This document shows positions 1-5,991 of a stretch of 7,373 nucleotides of DNA, in pieces. Below the pieces are notes generated by a model. It had not been told where the DNA came from and did not search any database. It worked only from the letters and a program-made list of their open reading frames with translations. Origin of the DNA: Bryobacterales bacterium (GTDB lineage Bacteria; Acidobacteriota; Terriglobia; Bryobacterales; Bryobacteraceae). The stretch lies in contig PLGA01000008.1 of NCBI GenBank assembly GCA_003139735.1, positions 696 through 8,068 on the forward strand, read 5' to 3'. Both the position numbers and the translations under genes were made by a program. Position 1 is the stretch's first letter, and every line of letters begins with the position of its first letter.

Positions 1-1
1 G

Positions 2-1015
2 CGCTACATCGGAGTGGCCGGCATTGCGTGGACCGCCAATGGCCGCGAGATCGTTTACGGGGGCGGCGAGCCGAGCGCTCTCTGGCGGGTCCACGCGTCC
101 GGAGGTACGCCGGAGCACCTGCCCTACGCGGCTCCGTCCGCCTCTCAGCCTTCGATTTCCCGCTCGCCACAGCGCCTTGTGTACACTTGGTGGATCGTCA
201 ACGACAACCTCTGGCGTCTGGACACTCGCACCGGAGAGCGCAAGATGCTTATCGGCTCGACGTCTTACCAAAGCATCCCGCAGTACTCCCCGGACTGGCG
301 CAAGATCGCGTTTCAATCCGACCGGAGCGGAAACAGGGAGGTCTGGACTTGCGACGCGGACGGCTCCAACTGTCAGCAGATCACCCACTTCGACGGTCCA
401 ATCTGCGGAACGCCTCGCTGGTCGCCGGATAGCCGCTGGCTGGCCCTGGACTCGGCTAAGGAGGGGCAGTTTGAGATCTACGTGGTTGCTGCGGACGGTG
501 GCGAACCTCGCCGCATCACAAATCACCCCAGCGGCAATGTGATTGCGAGTTGGTCGCACGACGGTCTTTGGGTCTATTCCACTTCTGACCGCAGCGGCCA
601 ATACCAGACCTGGAAAGTGTCGAAAGACGGTGGCGAGCCGGTTCAGGTGACACGCTCGGGCGGCTACGCGGCATTCGAATCGCCCGATGGCAAGTACCTT
701 TACTACGATAAGTTCTCGCAGCCGGGTGTGTTCAGGATGCCGGCGCAGGGAGGCGAGGAAACGCAGATCCTGCAGGCTCCTCCCGCGCAGCAATTCAGAA
801 TGTTCGCGGTGACCTCAAACGGCGTGTACTTCAGCCCGGATGCCAAGACGATCCAGTTCTTCGACACCGCTGCCGGCAAGATTAGAACCGTCGTTGCGCT
901 GGACAAGGCTCCCGTGAACTACTGCCTGGGCGTTTCGCCGGACGATGCATATGTGGTGTGGCCACAAAGGGACCACAGCAGCTTTAGCCTGATGCTGGTG
1001 GAGGGTTTCCGATAA
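2..1015 (+). CDS. PD40/TolB-like beta-propeller protein, C-terminal part (5' end outside window)
   Basis: The reading frame is open to the left edge of the window, so this is the last 337 codons of a longer gene; the first in-frame GTG at 14 is probably internal. The fragment is a run of PD40 (WD40-like TolB) blades. Repeated cores of the type 'P-x-[YW]-SPD-x-[KR]-x-[IL]-A' are visible, including QYSPDWRKIAFQSDRSG, RWSPDSRWLALDS, SWSHDGLWVYSTSDRSG and FESPDGKYLYY, and the blades end in 'DADGSN', 'AADGGEP', 'SKDGGEP' and 'PAQGGEE' turns. It ends SLMLVEGFR, a tail I associate with acidobacterial proteins in which a Ser/Thr kinase or a winged-helix DNA-binding domain is fused to a C-terminal propeller. 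Which N-terminal domain is present here cannot be seen. The propeller probably serves as a binding or sensing module. The gene ends with TAA 78 bp from a converging transporter gene. Propeller identity is strong; the role of the whole protein is unknown. Confidence 0.9.
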   Translation, partial: RYIGVAGIAWTANGREIVYGGGEPSALWRVHASGGTPEHLPYAAPSASQPSISRSPQRLVYTWWIVNDNLWRLDTRTGERKMLIGSTSYQSIPQYSPDWRKIAFQSDRSGNREVWTCDADGSNCQQITHFDGPICGTPRWSPDSRWLALDSAKEGQFEIYVVAADGGEPRRITNHPSGNVIASWSHDGLWVYSTSDRSGQYQTWKVSKDGGEPVQVTRSGGYAAFESPDGKYLYYDKFSQPGVFRMPAQGGEETQILQAPPAQQFRMFAVTSNGVYFSPDAKTIQFFDTAAGKIRTVVALDKAPVNYCLGVSPDDAYVVWPQRDHSSFSLMLVEGFR

Positions 1016-1027
1016 GCCGAGGCTCAT

Positions 1028-1054
1028 CGGAGGGACCGCAATGTCCCCTTACCG
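1028..1054. terminator. Possible hairpin terminator between convergent genes
   Basis: GGGAC (1032-1036) and GTCCC (1043-1047) form a perfect 5-bp stem around a 6-nt loop. Three outer pairs, CGG (1028-1030) with CCG (1052-1054), extend it across a small internal loop. It lies 13 nt after the + strand stop at 1015 and 40 nt after the minus-strand stop at 1094, where a shared terminator would be expected. There is no clear T-tract on either side, so intrinsic termination is uncertain. Confidence 0.3.
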
Positions 1055-1093
1055 TTGTGCTGAACTGGACCGAGGGGCGGAAGAAATAATCGG

Positions 1094-2464
1094 CTATACC
1101 GTGCGCTTGCGGTGCTCTTTGGCGATGCGCGTCGCGGACCACAGCCAAGCCAGCGCCAGCGCCACGCTGAACGCGCAGATGGCGCGCAGATCGGCGCCCG
1201 TCTTCACCAACACAGCCGTGAGCACGTCGCCGAAGCGCTTGCAGAACGTATCCACGGCGGCCTTCGCCTTGTACTTGGCCTCGCGGGACGTGGGCAAAAA
1301 CAGCGCCTGGTTGATGGTGTTTTGCAGGGAGTAATCGACGGAGTTCTCGGTCACCTTCACAATGCGTACCAAGCTCAAGAGCGGAGCGATGGCGATGGCC
1401 GAGTAGCCCGCCAGCGAAATGCAAGGCAGGATGAACAGGCAGGCGCGCACCCCGGCGTAACGTATCAGGCGGGAGACCAGCAGCAGTTGCATGACCAGGG
1501 CCGCGGCGTTGTACGAGGTGAGGTAATCGCCCATGAACGTGGCGATGTAGCGCTGGCGTTGCGCCAGGGAGGCCGCCGCCTGGCCGTAGCGCAGAATGGA
1601 TTCGTTTTGCAGAAGCTGCCGGATCACGTACTCGCCGCACGAGTTCACCATGTTGAGCGTCACCGCCAGAATGGCGATCCAAAACAGGTATCGGTCGCGC
1701 GCCAGCAGTTGAAAGCCACCCTCGCGTCCCAGCGGCTGCTCCGCCTCCCGCGCCGATTGGGCGTCTTCCCGCCGGATTTCCCTGCGGTTCACGGCGAAGA
1801 CGATCGCAATGGAGATCAAGAGGGCGATGGCGCACAGCAACATCAGCTCATACGGCGAATGGAAACGGCTGGAGAGACGGGCGGCCAGCCATGCGCCCGC
1901 AACCGCCCCCAGCGCGCTGCCCACGCCGATCATGGGGAACAGCCTGCGGCCCTGTCCCTCGGTGTAAATGTCGTTGGCGAACTGCCAGAACTGAGAAATG
2001 ACGAACACGTTGAAGATCCCCACCCAAACGTAAAACGCCACGCCGACGTGGATGCCGGCATGGCCGATTGCGGCGAAGACAACCAGGTTCGCGGCGAAGA
2101 ACAGGTTCGCCCCGGCCACCAGCTTCAGACGGTCCACGCGGCTGCCGATCCAGCCGTAGAACGGGATGACCCCGAGCAGCAGGATGGCCTGCGCGGCGGA
2201 CAGGTACGCCTCGTTCTTGGCTCCGGCCTCGGTCAGGATCAGCGGCTCGCGCGCGGTTTTCAGCAGGTAGTAGCCGGTCAGGAGCAGGAAGACGTTCAGG
2301 GCCATCAGCAGGGCGGAAATCCCTTCCCCAGCGCGCACGTCGGCGAACAGAGACAGGAACTTCTCGACCACGTTCTTGGGCTTTTCGCCGTCCGTTTTAA
2401 AGACGGGGAAGGAAACCTGCGACTTCGGCTCGGGATACTTCAGCAGCGTCTTAGGCTCGCACAT
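1094..2464 (-). CDS. ATP/ADP translocase (Tlc/Npt)-superfamily-like membrane transporter
   Basis: A 456-residue polytopic membrane protein. After a hydrophilic N-terminus of about 45 residues, hydrophobic segments run through the whole protein (roughly 50-69, 87-107, 115-134, 141-160, 176-196, 206-225, then 258-277 to 426-445). A charged central loop at about 226-256 separates two halves, as in MFS-fold carriers. The first helix, 'NVFLLLTGYYLLKTAREPLIL' without its last residue in register with Tlc-type 'N-x-L-x-x-x-KD' motifs, and the late block 'VTENSVDYSLQNTINQALFL' followed by PTSREAKYKAKAAVDTFCKRFGD, resemble the ATP/ADP antiporter superfamily. The same late block recurs, diverged, in the transporter encoded at 3667-5856. 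The substrate cannot be assigned: lysines typical of true nucleotide exchangers are not clearly conserved. The ATG at 2464 is preceded by GAGG with 10-nt spacing, and the next ATG falls inside the first helix, so this start is favoured. It lies 103 bp downstream of a kinase on the same strand, probably co-transcribed. It could also be described simply as an MFS transporter. Confidence 0.8.
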   Translation of the reverse strand: MCEPKTLLKYPEPKSQVSFPVFKTDGEKPKNVVEKFLSLFADVRAGEGISALLMALNVFLLLTGYYLLKTAREPLILTEAGAKNEAYLSAAQAILLLGVIPFYGWIGSRVDRLKLVAGANLFFAANLVVFAAIGHAGIHVGVAFYVWVGIFNVFVISQFWQFANDIYTEGQGRRLFPMIGVGSALGAVAGAWLAARLSSRFHSPYELMLLCAIALLISIAIVFAVNRREIRREDAQSAREAEQPLGREGGFQLLARDRYLFWIAILAVTLNMVNSCGEYVIRQLLQNESILRYGQAAASLAQRQRYIATFMGDYLTSYNAAALVMQLLLVSRLIRYAGVRACLFILPCISLAGYSAIAIAPLLSLVRIVKVTENSVDYSLQNTINQALFLPTSREAKYKAKAAVDTFCKRFGDVLTAVLVKTGADLRAICAFSVALALAWLWSATRIAKEHRKRTV

Positions 2465-2567
2465 GTCAAGAAAACCTCAGCGGGCATTGATCTGCACCGG
2501 GCCGCAAGGTGACGCATTTATTCCCTGTGTTACGCCCTGGCAGAGTATTGTACAACGCCAGCCGCCG

Positions 2568-3581
2568 TCATTTGGACAGCCAGATCAGAAGGACGATCAC
2601 GGCCACGGCCACGGCCCCGATTCCAACCAACATGGGCCACCCGAGTCTGGCTGGTTTGGCGGCAGGCAAGGGCGGAGGCGCTTTGGCGATGGTCTGCGTG
2701 ACGGCTGTGGCTTGGCCAGTCTTGCCGCGCTGAATCAGAATCTCCTCCTGCGATGGGATCAGCCGCTGGCGGATGGCGCGCAAATCGACGGCGAGCTCAT
2801 CCATGTGCTGGTAACGCTCACTGCGCGCCTTGGCCAAGCATCTTTCGAACACCACGGCGAACTCGCCGGGCAGCCTGGGATCGACGGCGCGCGGAGAAGG
2901 CGGGGTTTCGTGCAGGATGGCCTGCATCGTGCGGTCCAAGGTAGGCCGCTCGAAAGGGCGCATGCCAGTCAGCATCTCGTACAGGAGGACCCCCAGGGCC
3001 CAGATATCCGTTCGGCGGTCCGCGTCCTCCGCCATCAACTGCTCCGGCGCCATGGAGGTGATGGTTCCCATGAGCGTTCCCGGCATGGTGAGCCGCGAGC
3101 GGTCCTCCACGCGCGCCAATCCGAAATCGGTAATCTTGGGGGTTCCCAGCGCGTTTACGATGATGTTGGCGGCCTTGAGATCCCTGTGAACGATGCCGCG
3201 GCCGTGAGCGTATCCGCACGCTTCGGCGATGGCAATGACGCAGTCGACGATCTCGCCGAGCGTCATCCCCTCATTCATCTTCTGCGCCAACGTAAGGCCT
3301 TCCACGCAGGTCATGACGATGAAAGACAACCCGTCAGCCTCCTCCATGCCGTAGACCGTGCAGATGTTGGGGTGATCGAGCAGTCCCGCGGCCTGCGCCT
3401 CCCGTACAAACCGCTTGTGAGCGCTGGGGTCGGAAAGCGCCGCGGGAGCCAGGAACTTCAAAGCGACGGTCCGCTTCATGCGGCCGTCTTCGGCGCGGTA
3501 GACGGCGCCCATACCGCCTTCCCCCAGTTTGTCGAGGATGCGGTAGTGCAACACCGTCCGGCCCGTAAGATCGCCGCCCAT
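2568..3581 (-). CDS. Hanks-type Ser/Thr protein kinase with C-terminal membrane anchor
   Basis: A complete 337-residue kinase. The visible catalytic elements are the glycine loop GEGGMGAVY (20-28), the ATP-binding Lys42 in VALK, a helix-C Glu61 in REAQ, the catalytic loop HRDLKAAN (132-139, Asp134 and Asn139), the metal-binding DFG (152-154), the MAPE motif (177-180) and the F-helix Asp192 in DIWALG. All key residues are present, so it should be an active kinase of the bacterial eukaryotic-like family. A Pro/Ala-rich linker (about 300-312) leads to one hydrophobic helix (about 314-335) that ends two residues before the C-terminus. The kinase domain is therefore predicted to sit in the cytoplasm, tethered like a tail-anchored protein, with no extracellular sensor such as PASTA or a propeller. 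The ATG at 3581 follows AGGGCGGA closely. It diverges from the transporter at 3667 and probably leads an operon with the transporter at 2464-1094. Its substrate is unknown. Confidence 0.95.
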   Translation of the reverse strand: MGGDLTGRTVLHYRILDKLGEGGMGAVYRAEDGRMKRTVALKFLAPAALSDPSAHKRFVREAQAAGLLDHPNICTVYGMEEADGLSFIVMTCVEGLTLAQKMNEGMTLGEIVDCVIAIAEACGYAHGRGIVHRDLKAANIIVNALGTPKITDFGLARVEDRSRLTMPGTLMGTITSMAPEQLMAEDADRRTDIWALGVLLYEMLTGMRPFERPTLDRTMQAILHETPPSPRAVDPRLPGEFAVVFERCLAKARSERYQHMDELAVDLRAIRQRLIPSQEEILIQRGKTGQATAVTQTIAKAPPPLPAAKPARLGWPMLVGIGAVAVAVIVLLIWLSK

Positions 3582-3666
3582 TCCGCCCTATTCTAATCTC
3601 TTTGCAGGCCGCGAAAAAGCGGAGCGCGGCAGGCGGCGGCTCTGGTAGGCTGATTCTGAGATAACC
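3582..3666. promoter_or_regulatory. Divergent intergenic promoter region (kinase / HEAT-domain transporter)
   Basis: An 85-bp gap separates the divergent starts of the kinase (minus) and the transporter (plus), so promoters for both should lie here or run into the genes. On the minus strand TAGAAT (3590-3595) is a fair -10 match only 8 nt from the kinase ATG, with no good -35. If it is used, the kinase transcript would be nearly leaderless. On the plus strand I see no convincing -10/-35 pair. The assignment rests mainly on gene orientation. Confidence 0.4.
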
Positions 3667-5856
3667 TTGCCCGGATCAAAAACGGATACGCCATTGCCGA
3701 GCCAGCAGCGCGAGCGCCTGTTTCGCGGGTTCCAAGCCGCCGCGGCGCTACTCATGCTGCACCAACTGGCGGGCAAGGCGGCACGCGACGGGTACTTTCT
3801 GACGTGGTTCGGGCCGGCTCACTTGCCCGAGATGGTGGCCGCCGCGGCCGCGCTTTCCGTTCTAATGAGTTATCTGGCGGCGCGGCTGTTCGCCTGGCGA
3901 TCTCCGGCCCGCACGCTGCCTTACGCGTTCTTCGTGAGCGGCGTTCTGCAAATCGGCGAATGGCTCCTCTTGCCGGTTCAGCCGAGGATCGCGTCGGTGC
4001 TGGTGTATCTTCACACATTCGGGTTGGGCGCCGTGCTTTTTTCAGGATTTTGGTCCATGCTGAGCGAGGAATTCGACCCGCGGGAGGCCAAGCGCAAGAT
4101 CGGGCGGATCTCGGCCGCCGGGACAGTGGGCGGTTTGGCGGGCGGCCTTCTGGCGGAACGGCTGGTGGCGTGGTTTCAGGCCGGCAGCCTGCTGCTGTTG
4201 CTCAGCCTGGCGCACTTTGCCTGCGGTATGGTGCTCCTCAGGCTGGCGCGAAGTTCTTCGGGGGCGAAGGAACCGCGCAGGCGGCTCCAGTCACCCCATC
4301 CGGCAGCGACGCCCTCAGAGGAGCCGCGCTATCTGCGGACCCTGGCCGCGCTGGTGATGCTGGCTGCGGTTTCCGCCTCTCTGCTCGATTTCGCCTTCAA
4401 GTTCTCCGCCACGGCTCATTTCGGCAAGGGCCCGGGGCTGGTCCGTTTCTTCGCTCTGTTCTACACGGGGTCCTCCCTGCTGACTTTTTTGTTGCAATCG
4501 CTGGTCACCAACAAGTCGCTCGAGTCCCTGGGGCTGGGGAAGACCATGGCGGCGCTTCCAGCCACCACGGCGGCCGGCAGTTTCCTCGCCCTGCTGTTTC
4601 CGGGGATTGGCGTGATGAGCGCCGTCCGCGGGGCGGAAGCGGGGGTTCGCAACTCCTTGTTCAAGTCCGGCTACGAAGTGTGTTTCACGCCGCTGCCCGC
4701 CGCCCAGAAGCGCCGCATCAAGACCATCGTGGACGTGGGGGCCGAGCGGTCAGGCGATTTTACCGGGAGCGTGATCGCCAAGATGGTTCTTCGCCTGGCC
4801 GTGCAGCCCGCCTCCTGGATTCTGACGGCGGCGGCCGTCCTGGCAGCCATGGCGTTGGCGCTGGTCAGCCTGGTGGATCGCGCGTACGTGAAGGCGCTGG
4901 CGCGCAGTCTCATGCACCGGGGCGCGGAACTCGACTTGAGCGGGTCGCTCGACCTCACCACCAAGACTGCGATCGCGCGCTCCGGCCTGGGCCCGGCTAC
5001 CGCGCCGCTTGTACCGGCCTCGATGGCCCCCAGGGCCGCCGCGGGTCTGGCCGGCGACCCCGCTCTGTTGCAGGTGGCGCTCCTGCGCTCCAAGGATGCG
5101 GCCGCCGTGCGAAACGCCGTGGCATCCGCCGATGCGGGCCATCCTTTGGTGGCCGCGCAACTCATCCAACTGCTGGGATCGCGCGAAGCGGGCGCGGAAG
5201 TTCTGGCGCGGCTTCAGCCTGTGGCGGAGCGCTGGGTCGGATTGCTCTGCGACTGCCTGACCGGAACCGGCCAGGATTTCGAAGTCCGCCGCAAAATCCC
5301 GGGGTTGCTCGCCGGTGTCCCCCATCAGCGGGCGATCGACGGTCTTCTGCTCGGTTTGAGCGATGAGCGCTTCGAGGTCCGGGCGCAATGCTCGCGCGCG
5401 CTGCTCAGGCTCAAGCGCGCCAAACCGGAATTGCGGATCGGCCGCGAAGTGCTTCTGGCCGCGGTGGAACGGGAGCTTTCCGCCGGAATGCTCTTCGGCG
5501 AGGGGCAACGCCTGATGGAAAACGAGTCGGAGGTTTTCGGCGTCGACGGGCTCGACGAATTCCTCAAGGAGCGCTCGCATGCCGGACTCCAGCACGTGTT
5601 CAGCCTTCTAGCGCTGGAATACCCGGAGGGGCCTCTGCTGATGGCCTTCCGGGCTTTGCGCATGGAAGACCGGCATCTCCGCGCCACGGCCCTGGAGTAC
5701 CTAGAGACCATCCTCCCCGCGAAGACGCGCCAGTTGCTCTGGCAGGTGGTGGGCGAGCAACCGCCCGCCGCCGAACACCGCCAGCCCCATGAGATTCTGG
5801 ACGATCTGATGAAAGCCAGCGCGACCGTGATGTTCAGGCTGAAAAGTCCCGAGTGA
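3667..5856 (+). CDS. ATP/ADP translocase-superfamily-like transporter fused to C-terminal HEAT-like helical domain
   Basis: 729 residues. Residues about 19-405 are a polytopic membrane domain with a hydrophilic central loop (about 195-220). It resembles the Tlc/Npt-like carriers: the first helix carries GKAARDGYFLTWFGP (36-50), and a late block has RNSLFKSGYEVCFTPLP (328-344) followed by KRRIKTIVDVGAERSGD, which aligns by eye with the matching block of the transporter at 1094-2464. Residues about 465-720 are soluble, alanine/leucine-rich paired helices, with pieces such as LLGLSDERFEVRAQCSRALL that look like HEAT repeats; such a domain usually binds partners. The best start is TTG at 3667 (a second TTG lies at 3694). 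An in-frame stop at 3646 bars longer starts, and the first ATG (codon 30) would cut the first membrane helix. The ribosome site before 3667 is weak. The substrate is unknown; nucleotide exchange is possible but unproven. It is transcribed away from the kinase at 3581 and may share a regulatory region with it. Confidence 0.85.
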   Translation: MPGSKTDTPLPSQQRERLFRGFQAAAALLMLHQLAGKAARDGYFLTWFGPAHLPEMVAAAAALSVLMSYLAARLFAWRSPARTLPYAFFVSGVLQIGEWLLLPVQPRIASVLVYLHTFGLGAVLFSGFWSMLSEEFDPREAKRKIGRISAAGTVGGLAGGLLAERLVAWFQAGSLLLLLSLAHFACGMVLLRLARSSSGAKEPRRRLQSPHPAATPSEEPRYLRTLAALVMLAAVSASLLDFAFKFSATAHFGKGPGLVRFFALFYTGSSLLTFLLQSLVTNKSLESLGLGKTMAALPATTAAGSFLALLFPGIGVMSAVRGAEAGVRNSLFKSGYEVCFTPLPAAQKRRIKTIVDVGAERSGDFTGSVIAKMVLRLAVQPASWILTAAAVLAAMALALVSLVDRAYVKALARSLMHRGAELDLSGSLDLTTKTAIARSGLGPATAPLVPASMAPRAAAGLAGDPALLQVALLRSKDAAAVRNAVASADAGHPLVAAQLIQLLGSREAGAEVLARLQPVAERWVGLLCDCLTGTGQDFEVRRKIPGLLAGVPHQRAIDGLLLGLSDERFEVRAQCSRALLRLKRAKPELRIGREVLLAAVERELSAGMLFGEGQRLMENESEVFGVDGLDEFLKERSHAGLQHVFSLLALEYPEGPLLMAFRALRMEDRHLRATALEYLETILPAKTRQLLWQVVGEQPPAAEHRQPHEILDDLMKASATVMFRLKSPE

Positions 5857-5887
5857 AGCCGGGCGGACATCGGTCCTGCGTTCAGAC

Positions 5888-5924
5888 AAACTGTCGCTTT
5901 ATATCGCTCATTAGTTGACAGTTT
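5888..5924. repeat. 8-bp inverted repeat overlapping the -35 box (candidate operator)
   Basis: AAACTGTC (5888-5895) and GACAGTTT (5917-5924) are perfect inverted copies with arm centres 29 bp apart, close to three helical turns. The right arm covers four bases of the -35 box and the start of the spacer. The geometry fits binding of a dimeric regulator to two half-sites on one face of the helix, but no regulator gene is in the window. Confidence 0.4.
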
Positions 5925-5942
5925 CTACGATGCGTATATAAT
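5915..5942 (+). promoter_or_regulatory. Sigma-70-type promoter with exact consensus hexamers
   Basis: TTGACA (5915-5920) and TATAAT (5937-5942) are separated by 16 bp, one short of the optimum of 17. Initiation would be expected near 5949, giving a leader of about 43 nt before the ATG at 5992. Both hexamers match the consensus perfectly, which is uncommon in GC-rich DNA and suggests a strong, possibly repressor-controlled, promoter for the exported kinase-like gene. Confidence 0.85.
5926..5936. promoter_or_regulatory. Palindrome in the promoter spacer (candidate operator)
   Basis: TACG (5926-5929) and CGTA (5933-5936) form a perfect palindrome around a 3-nt centre, ATG. It lies wholly within the 16-bp spacer and abuts the -10 box, so a bound protein would block RNA polymerase. 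BlaI/MecI-type repressors use short TAC...GTA-type dyads, so such a repressor is one possibility, but an 11-bp dyad can also arise by chance. Confidence 0.35.
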
Positions 5943-5955
5943 TGACGCACCGGTT

Positions 5956-5974
5956 GCCGGAGTCTCGCTCCGGC
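5956..5974 (+). promoter_or_regulatory. 5'-leader hairpin upstream of exported kinase-like gene
   Basis: GCCGGAG (5956-5962) and CTCCGGC (5968-5974) form a perfect 7-bp, GC-rich stem with a 5-nt loop, TCTCG. It starts about 7 nt after the predicted transcription start and ends 9 nt before the GAGG ribosome site. No T-tract follows, so it is not an intrinsic terminator; a 5' stabilising or translation-tuning hairpin is more likely. Confidence 0.5.
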
Positions 5975-5983
5975 GCCGCCAGT

Positions 5984-5987
5984 GAGG
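5984..5987 (+). promoter_or_regulatory. Ribosome binding site fixing the start at 5992
   Basis: GAGG within AGTGAGGG lies 4 nt before the ATG at 5992. The spacing is slightly short but supports this start, which also gives the full signal peptide. Confidence 0.6.
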
Positions 5988-5991
5988 GATT

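Noticed and set aside
1112..2512. 466-codon open frame on + antisense to the transporter at 1094-2464
   Set aside because: The translation is rich in Arg, Gln, His and Gly with no recognisable domain or membrane pattern, while the opposite strand encodes a clear polytopic carrier. Long antisense frames are expected in GC-rich genes.
2548..2555. TTGTACAA palindrome in the 103-bp gap between kinase and transporter, considered as an operator or part of an internal promoter
   Set aside because: An 8-bp palindrome is too short to support alone, and the nearby hexamers do not pair into a convincing promoter at normal spacing.
2376..3596. 406-codon open frame on + antisense to the kinase at 2568-3581
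   Set aside because: The minus strand encodes a kinase with all catalytic motifs; the + translation is low-complexity and shows no family features.
3804..5366. 520-codon frame on + overlapping the transporter gene in another phase
   Set aside because: It consists of Arg/Gly/Ala-rich sequence typical of a frame-shifted GC-rich gene and competes with a recognisable membrane protein.
5865..5876. GGAC/GTCC hairpin just after the stop at 5856, considered as a terminator
   Set aside because: Only four base pairs with no T-tract.
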